DNA from: Planococcus maritimus
GTDB lineage: Bacteria > Bacillota > Bacilli > Bacillales_A > Planococcaceae
Assembly (NCBI RefSeq): GCF_001687625.2
Contig: NZ_CP016538.2
Span: forward strand, 2,386,501 to 2,450,500
Direction: 5' to 3'
DNA: 64,000 nucleotides
The translations under genes and the position numbers were made by a program. The notes beneath the pieces are model-generated. The model made no database searches. It was given only the letters and a program-made list of their open reading frames with translations, and had not been told where the DNA came from. Below are positions 26,881 to 34,494 of this stretch, in pieces. The number at the start of each line of letters is the position of its first letter. Position 1 is the stretch's first letter.

Positions 26881-27363
26881 CTAGCGAAAATGCGTCTTCA
26901 CAAAACGTGCTTCCTGCTCTTCTGTCATCAAGCCTGTCGCTTCTCCGTCTACACCATTTTGCAACTTCCATATAACATTATGGAACTCGGCGGCATTGCT
27001 GAAGTCGCCATTCTGCCAAGCGTTCAATTCTAATTCATAGAAAAAGGCACGGTCGTAAACGTCTTGATTGGCCGTAACAACTTCGAGCATGTTCTCAATC
27101 GTCTCCGGTGTCATTTCCACCGCTCCACGCTTTTCGTCCGCAACGACTTTCTGATGCGTCATCTGATGCAAGCGGAACTGGAATTGCTGTTCCGACATGC
27201 CGATCGTTTGGCCATCTTCCGGACTCTGCCCGTTCGCCTTTTTAGCAGCCAGCGCAATATGGGCATCTGCTGAGAACAAGGGCAGCGCCACATAATAACC
27301 CGCAGCGCCGATCATACCGATTAAGACAACTGAAAGAATCGTCGTTTTAATAAGTTCACTCAT
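26881..27363 (-). CDS. DUF6241-type membrane-anchored protein (second copy)
   Basis: A 160-aa protein with an N-terminal membrane helix (TTILSVVLIGMIGAAGYYVA) and an outer domain of the DUF6241 type. The hallmark is GMSEQQFQFRLHQMTHQKV, then WQNGDFSNAAEFHNVIWKL and a final GLMTEEQEARFV. ATG 27363 is chosen because AAAGGATGG precedes it; ATG 27393 is possible. It is a paralogue of the gene upstream, 42 bp away, and the two form an operon. Function unknown in the family. Confidence 0.8.
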   Translation of the reverse strand: MSELIKTTILSVVLIGMIGAAGYYVALPLFSADAHIALAAKKANGQSPEDGQTIGMSEQQFQFRLHQMTHQKVVADEKRGAVEMTPETIENMLEVVTANQDVYDRAFFYELELNAWQNGDFSNAAEFHNVIWKLQNGVDGEATGLMTEEQEARFVKTHFR

Positions 27364-27405
27364 GGGCCACCCATCCTTTAGCAGTTGAATCAACTAACTT
27401 TTCAA

Positions 27406-27921
27406 TTAAAATTGGCTCTCTACATACTCCGCTTCTTCTTCTGCCGACAACAATCCGGTCGCGCGTCCGACAGTGCCGTTATGCCATTCCCAGATGGTAT
27501 TGTGGACGTTGACGGCATTGGAGAAATCGCCATCTTTCCAGGCGGCTAGACTCTGTTCGTAGAAGTCATAGTTCTTGTATGCGCCTTTATTGGCATAGAG
27601 AATCTTTTGCATTTCCTCAATCCGCGCTTCGGTCATCTGGATGGCCCCGCGCTTTTCGGTTGCCTTGATTTTCTGGTGGGTCATTTGGTGAAGCTTAATT
27701 TGAAATTCCCCTTCGCTCAACCCGACCGTTTCGACTTCCTCATCAGATGTCGGCGCTACCGTATCTTCTCCCTGCTCGAGCTTGTCATCCGCTTCTTCTG
27801 CCGCTTGAGAGATTTGTTGTTCGTCTGTTGACGTCAAGCTCTTGTATCCCCAGAATCCCGCTCCTGCGAGTATACCGAGCCCGACGAGCATAATAATGAT
27901 CGTTCGTATGACCGTTTTCAA
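27406..27921 (-). CDS. DUF6241-type membrane-anchored protein (first copy)
   Basis: A 171-aa protein: membrane helix at residues 7-27, then an acidic linker (EEADDKLEQGEDTVAPTSDEE), shortened here to its type, and the conserved GLSEGEFQIKLHQMTHQKI domain with WKDGDFSNAVNVHNTIWEW. It differs from its downstream paralogue mainly by the longer acidic linker. It is first in a two-gene operon and probably faces the outside of the membrane. Confidence 0.8.
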   Translation of the reverse strand: MKTVIRTIIIMLVGLGILAGAGFWGYKSLTSTDEQQISQAAEEADDKLEQGEDTVAPTSDEEVETVGLSEGEFQIKLHQMTHQKIKATEKRGAIQMTEARIEEMQKILYANKGAYKNYDFYEQSLAAWKDGDFSNAVNVHNTIWEWHNGTVGRATGLLSAEEEAEYVESQF

Positions 27922-28204
27922 ATTGACACGTCCTTCCTTTCGACAGGGTATGCCCCCGTTAAAAGCGTTATAAAATCAGCAAGGACTATTATACAATAAA
28001 AATCTGTGAAATACTGTATTTTTCGTATCTTTGTTCCTACCCTTTTCAATTAGAGTCGTTACTACAGCACTTCTATTCTTCCACTTATTAAGAGATAAGC
28101 CATCTTCTATCCAATTAATCAGCTGCTAAGACAGAGAAACCTGTTATAATTAGTTATAGGCATTTATACATAGCTTCATTATTCGCCCCGAGAGGATTCT
28201 TTCT

Positions 28205-28990
28205 ATGAGACGCTTAAAACCGATCTTGTTCATTACCGGCTTGGTGCTCCTTGGTTTCTCCATGCTCTACACAGCACCCGAGATGCTCGAGCGGAAATAC
28301 CAGCAAGAAATGGCGGACACTTATGCCATTACTGAAATCAACGAATTGGCTACGGATGCGCCGACGGATTATTATTCCCGGGGAAATACGATTCGTACAG
28401 AACATACGCTGACTGGCGAAGAGCCTTACCTCGATGGCTGGGACCGCCTCGTTCACCCGGCGGACTTGACCATTTTCATTAACGGCGAAGCGGCTGAAGT
28501 TCTGAGCAATTATCCCGTTCTCCAAAAGCAAGATTTCGACCGATTTGATGGTCTCAATCAATACAGCGACTTCTTGAGCTATTGGCTCATCGAAGATAAG
28601 ACAACTGATAGCGAGTTTTTCGCTATTACATACCGGTTAAACGGCTACCGCACCAAGCAGATCGTCGACGGCTATATGGAAGGCGAGCTCCCGCGCGAAG
28701 AACTCCGCTATAAGCTCCTCACGATCCAGCCAGACGGTACGATCGATAAAGAACAATTCAGCTACAGCGACAAATCCAAGCTGCAAACCCAGTTCATTTC
28801 AACAAACTATAACGAAACTGTAGGCTATTATACCGATAGCTCCTACCCGAACTTCCTCGTGCCGCTCGTCTATCCGTGGCTGATGAGCGTCATCGGAATC
28901 TTATTCCTATTGATTGGCTTTCCGTATCGCTGGCTGGTCAACACGCTGCAGCGGGCCACTCACAAAGAATCGGCAAACTCATCAACTTAG
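28205..28990 (+). CDS. membrane protein with large outer domain, unknown (paralogue 1)
   Basis: A 261-aa protein with an N-terminal membrane helix (residues 5-25), an outer domain of about 180 aa and a C-terminal hairpin helix (VPLVYPWLMSVIGILFLLIG). It shares the motifs GNTIRTEHTLTGEEPYLDGW, VHPADL and DKSKLQTQFIS with the next gene (paralogue 2), with the same length and topology. I do not recognise the family. It probably forms an operon with the next gene (30-bp gap) and the VanZ-like gene. Confidence 0.7.
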   Translation: MRRLKPILFITGLVLLGFSMLYTAPEMLERKYQQEMADTYAITEINELATDAPTDYYSRGNTIRTEHTLTGEEPYLDGWDRLVHPADLTIFINGEAAEVLSNYPVLQKQDFDRFDGLNQYSDFLSYWLIEDKTTDSEFFAITYRLNGYRTKQIVDGYMEGELPREELRYKLLTIQPDGTIDKEQFSYSDKSKLQTQFISTNYNETVGYYTDSSYPNFLVPLVYPWLMSVIGILFLLIGFPYRWLVNTLQRATHKESANSST

Positions 28991-29020
28991 ACCTACTTTA
29001 CGAATGAAAGGATTTTCCTA

Positions 29021-29806
29021 ATGCCCCAAAAGAAACACAAACGCCTAATCATCGGCATCTTCCTAGTCGCGCTATCGCTTCCCTCGATCACGCCGATGCT
29101 GATGGAAATCGCTTATAAGCTGGAAATGAACATTCGCTACAACATCAAAGACTTCGACGACAACCGGACCGATTATGCTGGGCCACCAGACGACACCAAT
29201 TACAACGGGAACATTATCCGCGCCTCGCACGTCGAAACAGGCGAGCCCTATTTAGATGGCTGGGACGATCTCGTTCACCCGAGCGATATCCGCCTCACCG
29301 TTAACGGCGAAACCGTTGAGACACTTGAAAACTATCCGGTTCAATTGCTCCAGTATGAAGACCTCGCCGTCGAAGGGCTTGACCGCTATAACAGTGCTAT
29401 TACGTACTGGACCGTGGAGGACAAGTTCACTGACCAGGATTTCTTTGCCATCACGATCTTGCAAAACGGTTACGATACGAGAGCTCACAGCGACGGTGAA
29501 GTCATGCCAGGCTATGTTTCCATAGAAGATCGGGAGTTCAAGATCATCAAAATCGCTAAAGACGGAAATGTTTCAGAAGAACTGTTCACCTTCGAAAACA
29601 AATCCAAATTGCAGACGCAATTGATCACCGAAGACTTTAGCGGCCCCATCAATTATTACTTGCCGCCGGGCTATTACTATCCATCACCTCTATATCCTTT
29701 GCTTTACCCGTGGGTCACCACAATCGTCGGTATCGTCTTGATTGCCATCAACTTCCCATATGGCGCCATCAACAGACGCCGGACACAAGCCATTCCAACT
29801 AACTAG
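29021..29806 (+). CDS. membrane protein with large outer domain, unknown (paralogue 2)
   Basis: A 261-aa tandem paralogue of the preceding gene, with the same plan: N-terminal helix, outer domain (NIIRASHVETGEPYLDGW, VHPSDIRLTVNGE, NKSKLQTQLI) and C-terminal helix (YPLLYPWVTTIVGIVLIAI). The sequences have diverged considerably, so this is an old duplication. A GAAAGGA site precedes the ATG. The outer domain could act in sensing or in complex formation with its twin; this is speculation. Confidence 0.7.
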   Translation: MPQKKHKRLIIGIFLVALSLPSITPMLMEIAYKLEMNIRYNIKDFDDNRTDYAGPPDDTNYNGNIIRASHVETGEPYLDGWDDLVHPSDIRLTVNGETVETLENYPVQLLQYEDLAVEGLDRYNSAITYWTVEDKFTDQDFFAITILQNGYDTRAHSDGEVMPGYVSIEDREFKIIKIAKDGNVSEELFTFENKSKLQTQLITEDFSGPINYYLPPGYYYPSPLYPLLYPWVTTIVGIVLIAINFPYGAINRRRTQAIPTN

Positions 29807-29828
29807 CATCACTGCGGAGGAACCTATT

Positions 29829-30302
29829 ATGAAAGCCAAATACATCCCCGTCCTCCTGTGGGCGCTGTGCATCCTCGTCGCCACCAATAATTACAATTTC
29901 ACAGCGCTATTCGCACACGACGTCAACTTCAACATCCGGCTATTCCCGAACCTGTCCGATCTGTTCATCACAAGCGACATCCATCTCGACAGCAGGCTCT
30001 ACGTGTTCCAAAAAACCGGCCACGCCCTGTCATTTGGCGTATTGTATCTAGTAATGAACCAAGCCATCAAAGACCACCGCGCCGCCATCGTCCTGTGCAG
30101 CTTGTTCGCTTTGTTCACCGAGTTCCTGCAATTGTTCTTTGAACGGAGCGGGAGGCTCGTCGATGTCGTTATCGATATCGCAGGAGTTTACGCGGCTTAC
30201 CGCTTGAGTATGTACGTTCGACAGCAAGGCGGTGTGATTCCCGCTTTTTCAGATGCCATGCGGAAGCTGTCCCATGTTTTAAAAGACGATAAAACGCATT
30301 AA
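29829..30302 (+). CDS. VanZ-like membrane protein
   Basis: A 157-aa protein with about four membrane helices. The VanZ-like signature is the pair KTGHALSFGVLYLVM and FTEFLQLFFERSGRLVDVVIDIAG, typical of this family, whose prototype gives low-level teicoplanin resistance by an unknown route. ATG 29829 follows GGAGGAA. It ends the three-gene plus-strand run, followed by a terminator. Confidence 0.82.
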   Translation: MKAKYIPVLLWALCILVATNNYNFTALFAHDVNFNIRLFPNLSDLFITSDIHLDSRLYVFQKTGHALSFGVLYLVMNQAIKDHRAAIVLCSLFALFTEFLQLFFERSGRLVDVVIDIAGVYAAYRLSMYVRQQGGVIPAFSDAMRKLSHVLKDDKTH

Positions 30303-30417
30303 AAGCCGGAAATCTCGAGACACGAGACTTCCGGCTTTTTTCAATCGAACAGCTCCAATAAATCTTCGAAGCGCTTGATCACATAATCATACTCATCCAC
30401 TTCCCCGAATCCATACG
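30301..30417. repeat. direct repeat, copy 1: terminator plus 3' end of HAD gene
   Basis: 117 bp matching 31593-31709 with four differences. It contains the hairpin AAAAGCCGGAA.../...TTCCGGCTTTTTT (30302-30341) and, on the minus strand, the last 25 codons of the HAD phosphatase, still ending DYVIKRFEDLLELFD. Beyond it, 30418-30440 resembles a more internal part of the same gene (near 31811-31835), so this copy is an internally deleted gene remnant. Confidence 0.88.
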
Positions 30418-30605
30418 TCGGGATGTTCTCGCCTTTTATATACGGGTCATTCAGCGATATTGTTGAGAGTGCTATTTCTATAGTAAATATTATTTGCACA
30501 ATTGATTACAGTTAACAAAAAAATCTAAAATGTATAAAAATAATATATTTTAAATCAAAAAAATAGTAAAATAGATTCAACTAAAAAATTTAAGGAGGCA
30601 TTCAG
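30418..30605. other. AT-rich left flank of the cassette
   Basis: After a short HAD-gene remnant the DNA becomes strongly AT-rich. TATAAAAATAATATATT (about 30532) may hold a promoter for the cassette gene. Nothing else was seen. Confidence 0.45.
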
Positions 30606-30842
30606 GTGGATAAATCCAAAGAGCTTTTATCCAAATTAAATAGAGGAGAAAATGAATTAACTGTAAATGAAATTGAACTTGTAAAAACATTATTAAAAGA
30701 AGTTAAATTAAGTAACGGCAAATTTGTGATTGACAATGAACATCAACAAGGCGGTCTTGGAGATAGCATAGCACCATCTTCAGATTCATGCTTTTCTTGT
30801 GGCCGTCCCTTTCAAAATGGGGACACAAAAGAATTTTTTTAG
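30606..30842 (+). CDS. cassette ORF 1, 78 aa with CxxC motif
   Basis: An AT-rich frame starting GTG with AAGGAGG 7-8 bases upstream. It is mostly helical (KELLSKLNRGENELTVNEIE) and ends with a cysteine pair, SCFSCGRPFQNGD, that may bind zinc. The frame stops right after a run of seven T (30834-30840). Dropping one T would fuse it to the next frame, giving a single protein of about 320 aa. Either it is a separate small protein or the N-terminal part of a split gene. Family not recognised. Confidence 0.6.
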   Translation: MDKSKELLSKLNRGENELTVNEIELVKTLLKEVKLSNGKFVIDNEHQQGGLGDSIAPSSDSCFSCGRPFQNGDTKEFF

Positions 30843-31575
30843 TCGAATAACTGAAAATCCAAACGAAGAATTTGATATTTGTTTTGAAATATCCCCCCAT
30901 ATGAGTTCAAAAGGAATGAGTTTGATAGAGGAGACTTTATACAAAGATATTGAGTATACAACTACAATCATAAAAAGCCTTAAGCATTCAAAAAAAGAAA
31001 CCAAAAGAATATACTTTAATAAACTACTATCATTAGCTAGAGTAGGGTTTCTAGGTGTCTCACCTCAGCCCAAACTATCACAAAATTCGATTGATTTACT
31101 GAAACATGAAATATTGCTAGTAGAGGGACATAGAATTAAAAATCGTTACATGAAAATATTAGGTTGGAGTGCAATTGTTTCCATCGTAGTTTGTTGGGCA
31201 GTTTATGCCATACTTACATCAATTACTAATATCACGCCGTTAGTTGGTTATTTTATTGTCTGGTCAGGTGCAATGGTAGGGACTTGGATATCTTTTGGAG
31301 CGAGAAAAACAACTTTTCAATTAGATGATTTAAGTGTTTTAGAAAAAGATAATATGGATATTTATATTCGACTTCCCTATGTTGGTATCTGCGCATTAAT
31401 TTTTTTGCTATTATTAAACAGCAATATTTTCAGCTTCAGTATTGGTGATACATCGTCTGAGTCAATTGCGGAAAGAGCTGAATTTCAACTTTTGGTCGGT
31501 GTTATTGCCGGACTATTGGAAAGCAAGCTCGGTTCTAGAATCTATGAAAAAATTCAAGGACTAACAATTAAATAA
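30817..31575 (+). CDS. cassette ORF 2, membrane protein of about 252 aa
   Basis: An AT-rich frame overlapping ORF 1. Internal starts are GTG 30799 or ATG 30817, neither with a ribosome site, which supports translation as a continuation of ORF 1. Residues up to about 110 are soluble and charged. Then come three membrane helices (GWSAIVSIVVCWAVYAIL, VGYFIVWSGAMVGTWISF, VGICALIFLLLLNSNIF) and a last hydrophobic segment (LLVGVIAGLLESKLG). Family not recognised. It differs from neighbours in base composition, a sign of recent transfer. Confidence 0.55.
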   Translation: MGTQKNFFSRITENPNEEFDICFEISPHMSSKGMSLIEETLYKDIEYTTTIIKSLKHSKKETKRIYFNKLLSLARVGFLGVSPQPKLSQNSIDLLKHEILLVEGHRIKNRYMKILGWSAIVSIVVCWAVYAILTSITNITPLVGYFIVWSGAMVGTWISFGARKTTFQLDDLSVLEKDNMDIYIRLPYVGICALIFLLLLNSNIFSFSIGDTSSESIAERAEFQLLVGVIAGLLESKLGSRIYEKIQGLTIK

Positions 31576-31592
31576 TTGTTATCTTGAAGATC

Positions 31593-31709
31593 AAAAGCCG
31601 GAAATCTCGAGACACGAGACTTCCGGCTTTTTTCAATCGAACAGCTCCAATAAATCTTCGAAGCGCTCAATCACATAATCATACTCATCTACTTCTCCGA
31701 ATCCATACG
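31593..31709. repeat. direct repeat, copy 2: intact HAD gene end and terminator
   Basis: This is the resident copy, with the terminator hairpin (31594-31633) and the real 3' end of the HAD gene. Together with copy 1 it brackets the 1.2-kb AT-rich cassette. Confidence 0.88.
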
Positions 31710-32250
31710 CCGCATAAACAAACGGCGTCCCAGCCGATTTCGCTGCCTTCTGATCGCCTGCCGTATCGCCAACATACACGGCTTTTTCCACATTGTTGCG
31801 CTCCATGACCAACTGGATATTCTCGCCCTTCGATAAGCCCGTTCTCCCCGGGTTCTCGAAATCACGGAAATACTTATCCAGCTTGTGGTACGCATAGAAG
31901 CTTTCGATATAGCCTTCCTGGCAATTGCTGACGATGTATAAAGTGTATTTCTGTGATAATCGCTCCAGCACATGCTCCAAATCTTCGTACAGTTGGCCGC
32001 CTTGTTTGCGTATATACTCACTTTCCAACTCCGAGGCCTTCTCGGTATAGATGCGGTGCTGTTCATCCGATAGATGAGGGAACAGCTTCTCCCTCGTTTC
32101 ATGCGCTTGCAGCCCCATGACGCCGCGGATATCTTCTTTCGTCAAATTCCCCTCTGCGCCGCTTTCCTCTAGCGCCTCGTTCCATGCCTTCACTACGACA
32201 TCGAGCGAATTCCATAATGTCCCGTCCAAATCAAAGATGATGCTGTCCAT
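31633..32250 (-). CDS. HAD-family phosphatase (PGMB/phosphoglycolate-like)
   Basis: A 205-aa soluble phosphatase. Motif I is SIIFDLDGTLWNS, motif II lies in YIVSNCQEGY, Lys in GLSKGENI and motif III in AVYVGDTAGDQKAA, followed by VYAAYGFG. The catalytic nucleophile and general acid Asp are present. ATG 32250 follows AAAGGAAG; the longer frame upstream runs through a repeat element and is rejected. Substrate unknown, phosphoglycolate or beta-phosphoglucomutase type. Its 3' end is duplicated beyond the cassette. Confidence 0.88.
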   Translation of the reverse strand: MDSIIFDLDGTLWNSLDVVVKAWNEALEESGAEGNLTKEDIRGVMGLQAHETREKLFPHLSDEQHRIYTEKASELESEYIRKQGGQLYEDLEHVLERLSQKYTLYIVSNCQEGYIESFYAYHKLDKYFRDFENPGRTGLSKGENIQLVMERNNVEKAVYVGDTAGDQKAAKSAGTPFVYAAYGFGEVDEYDYVIERFEDLLELFD

Positions 32251-32300
32251 ATGTATGACTTCCTTTCTCGTGCGTTTTCTCCAGTTTACCGCACGGGGAG

Positions 32301-32386
32301 AATTGTGTCGTGCACAGGGACGTAAAGCGAGTGAAATACCGCTATCACTAGCTTGTCCATACGCGAATTGTGTGGTGCACAGGGAC
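32301..32386 (+). repeat. REP-like dimer element 12
   Basis: Cores at 32301-32321 (GTCGTGCAC) and 32366-32386, spaced 65 bp. It lies between the HAD gene start and the comK stop, 47 bp from the latter. Confidence 0.9.
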
Positions 32387-32433
32387 ACCAACAAAAAAAG
32401 AGCAGGCAAATGCCCACTCTCTCCCTCCCTACT

Positions 32434-33015
32434 CTATTCCAAAGTCCGATGTTCGTAATTCATCCCTCCAGCTTGTTTCACTAAATGATACGTCGTTTCC
32501 GGAATCACCCGTCCGCTTTCGAAAAAACGCTTTTGCGCTTCCATCTTAAACTGCAGCTCATATGCTTTTTCCATCCGGCGCTGGAGTGACTTCTTGCTGC
32601 CATCGAGGATGATCGAACTGCCAGTACTCAGATTGACTTTCGTCGTACGCGCGTCCAAGCTGATGCATTCCATAATGTGTTGCAACGACAGCCAGACGCA
32701 GCCATCCAAGATAGCCGATTTGCTCGGCAACAGGATAATTCCTTTATCGCGGTCAAAAATGATCGGGTTTTTATTGAGTTTCCCAAGAATCGCCGCAGAT
32801 CCTTCCACCGCACCACGCATACTCGAGCCGCGGAAACGTAAATTCGTATCGATTAAGTCAAAAGGCTTTGAAGCGATTTTGATCATGCCATCCGTATGAT
32901 ACATCACTGAATTCAAGCAACCATGTTCATCATAGTCCGGCAAAATCAATACGGTATCTTGCCCGATTTCCTTTTCAATATTCATTTCCAACTTGAAATT
33001 CTTTCGCTTTCTCAT
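32434..33015 (-). CDS. comK: ComK-family competence transcription factor
   Basis: A 193-aa protein matching ComK in length (192 aa in B. subtilis) and pattern: LILPDYDEHG, DLIDTNLRFRGSSMRG, NPIIFDRDKGIILLPSKSA and GCVWLSLQHIMEC all align with conserved blocks. ComK activates the late DNA-uptake genes by binding paired A/T-rich boxes. ATG 33015 is used because GGGG in AAAAAGGGGAT is 8 bases upstream; the longer frame is rejected. No uptake genes are nearby. Some species carry two comK genes, so whether this is the main one cannot be seen. Confidence 0.85.
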   Translation of the reverse strand: MRKRKNFKLEMNIEKEIGQDTVLILPDYDEHGCLNSVMYHTDGMIKIASKPFDLIDTNLRFRGSSMRGAVEGSAAILGKLNKNPIIFDRDKGIILLPSKSAILDGCVWLSLQHIMECISLDARTTKVNLSTGSSIILDGSKKSLQRRMEKAYELQFKMEAQKRFFESGRVIPETTYHLVKQAGGMNYEHRTLE

Positions 33016-33102
33016 TTCCGTATCCCCTTTTTTGAGTTTATGCTTATCTCTTCCATCAAAAAGGAGTATACTAACTAATAGTTGGTACACTCCAACTGAG
33101 TG

Positions 33103-33151
33103 CCTCCGGATGTCTGTCTCCCAAGACCATTACATCCGGAGGTTTCTTTTT
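33103..33151 (+). terminator. strong hairpin with T-run upstream of comK
   Basis: The perfect 11-bp stem CCTCCGGATGT / ACATCCGGAGG (loop of 18) is followed by TTTCTTTTT. In the plus direction it is a textbook terminator but no plus gene precedes it, so it may end a small RNA started near 33060, or insulate comK from upstream reading. Confidence 0.7.
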
Positions 33152-33657
33152 GCCTTAATCCCCCTAAGCGTGAACATAGCCCACCTCCCCATATTCGATT
33201 TCATCGTCAGTGTCGAGAACAGCTATCCGATTCAACGACATCCCGCGCACTCGCGGCATCTCATCTGCTTCCACGTTTTAGATAAACCCCATCAGCCAAA
33301 TACCCCTGACTCTCCGTCGATCCAAGCGGGCTCTCACAGCCGCCAAGCTCCAGCGCATTAGGTTGGAACTCTTACGGCCGCTAAAGCGGAATGAATTTGT
33401 CACTCTATTCTAACTTTATTCATTATATAGTTTTTTAGGTCTACTTGTATAGATATTTTTCCCTTTTTTAAGCGAATATGGTCATTAGCCAACTTAAGTC
33501 AATAAGACTCACCAAATCCACCATTTTGCCGCTTAATTTTGTCATTTCTCCGCTTATTTCGGTTAAAAATAAGCTTATTTTCTGCGCTGCGACAAGCCCC
33601 AACTTTTCAAATCCGATCAAAAAAAGCCTGCTTTTCAGCAGACTTCCTTCTACACAA
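33152..33657. other. intergenic region upstream of comK
   Basis: No supportable gene. The 33468-33600 part has repeated short phrases (CCGCTTAATTTTGTCATTT, CCGCTTATTTCGGTTAAAA) typical of degenerate Bacillaceae intergenic repeats. A terminator for the next minus gene lies at 33620-33646 (AAAAAGCCTGCT/AGCAGACTT). Confidence 0.5.
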
Positions 33658-34239
33658 CTACTCCCGTTGCTCTTTTTTCCATTCAATCTCTTCTGAAATG
33701 TCCACCATTTCCACTTTGACCTGAAATCCTTCATAATGCATCAATATCTGGCCGACTTCTTCCCATGTATAATACTTGCCATCCACCGAAAGCAAGGGAG
33801 TGTCTCGATCTGCTCGACTTGGCTCCACTCGCCCTACGAAACGGTCATTTGGCAACAAGTGATATTTTTGACCATTTGGAAACTCACTTTCTTCGATATA
33901 CACTTCTAACATACCTTTTTTCACTTTGTCCAACAAACGTAACAGCAATTCCCCTTGATCTTCATGTAACTCTCCGTACTCTCGGAATTGATAGCCGCCA
34001 TCGTGCTCCTCCTCTGCATCCATGATAATGCCTATAGGATCCAGGCGCTTCCGCAAACGGAACTGATGCGCTCCTCCTTGACCGTCTTTTATCATCACGC
34101 CTTCTGGATAATTCGTCGCTGATACGCCTAAATGTTTCGCCATGACCTCGTTGTAACAGTCTAAACAAAGATATTCCTCTCCGAACCGAACATAACTCTC
34201 ACTTTGTGTGCACACTTGGCATATCGTCAAATCCTCCAC
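33658..34239 (-). CDS. zinc-finger-containing protein, unknown
   Basis: A 193-aa soluble protein with an N-terminal treble-clef-like pair of CxxC motifs (CQVCTQ and CLDCYN, residues 8-30). An alpha/beta domain follows, with QFRLRKRLDPIGIIMDA and GELHEDQGELLLRLLDKV, and an end segment with WEEVGQILMHYEGFQVKV. Similar proteins occur as uncharacterised DUFs in Bacillota. The start is GTG 34239; spacing to the AAGGGG site is short, so the exact start is uncertain. It is probably monocistronic. Confidence 0.65.
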   Translation of the reverse strand: MEDLTICQVCTQSESYVRFGEEYLCLDCYNEVMAKHLGVSATNYPEGVMIKDGQGGAHQFRLRKRLDPIGIIMDAEEEHDGGYQFREYGELHEDQGELLLRLLDKVKKGMLEVYIEESEFPNGQKYHLLPNDRFVGRVEPSRADRDTPLLSVDGKYYTWEEVGQILMHYEGFQVKVEMVDISEEIEWKKEQRE

Positions 34240-34337
34240 CCCTTCATTTCGTTGGTCTATATTTCTACAATATGTGATAAAGGAGATATACGCAATTAGG
34301 TAAAATTAGAATTACCTGGAGTTTCGAGCAAAATACG

Positions 34338-34376
34338 AAAAACCAGCACCCGGTTAAACCGATTGCTGGCTTTTTC
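34338..34376 (-). terminator. terminator of zinc-ribbon block B
   Basis: Stem AAAAACCAGCA / TGCTGGCTTTTT with inner pairing CGGTT/AACCG. Repeat element 13 lies between it and the stop codon of the TcaA-like gene. Confidence 0.8.
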
Positions 34377-34381
34377 ACTTG

Positions 34382-34477
34382 AATTGTGTGATGCACAGGG
34401 ACAAAAACGGCCAAAAAATCCACCAAATCCACACGCTACAATATCTCTGTTGTCAGAATCGTTCCGTGCACAGGGAC
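34382..34477 (+). repeat. REP-like element 13 (75-bp spacing)
   Basis: Cores at 34382-34402 (GTGATGCAC) and 34457-34477 (degenerate, AATCGTTCCGTGCAC), 75 bp apart, i.e. with a 54-bp middle. Element 14 shares this spacing and the TTCC variant; both follow paralogous TcaA-like genes, so the element was probably duplicated together with the gene. Confidence 0.8.
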
Positions 34478-34494
34478 ACCGAACACCACCGCCA

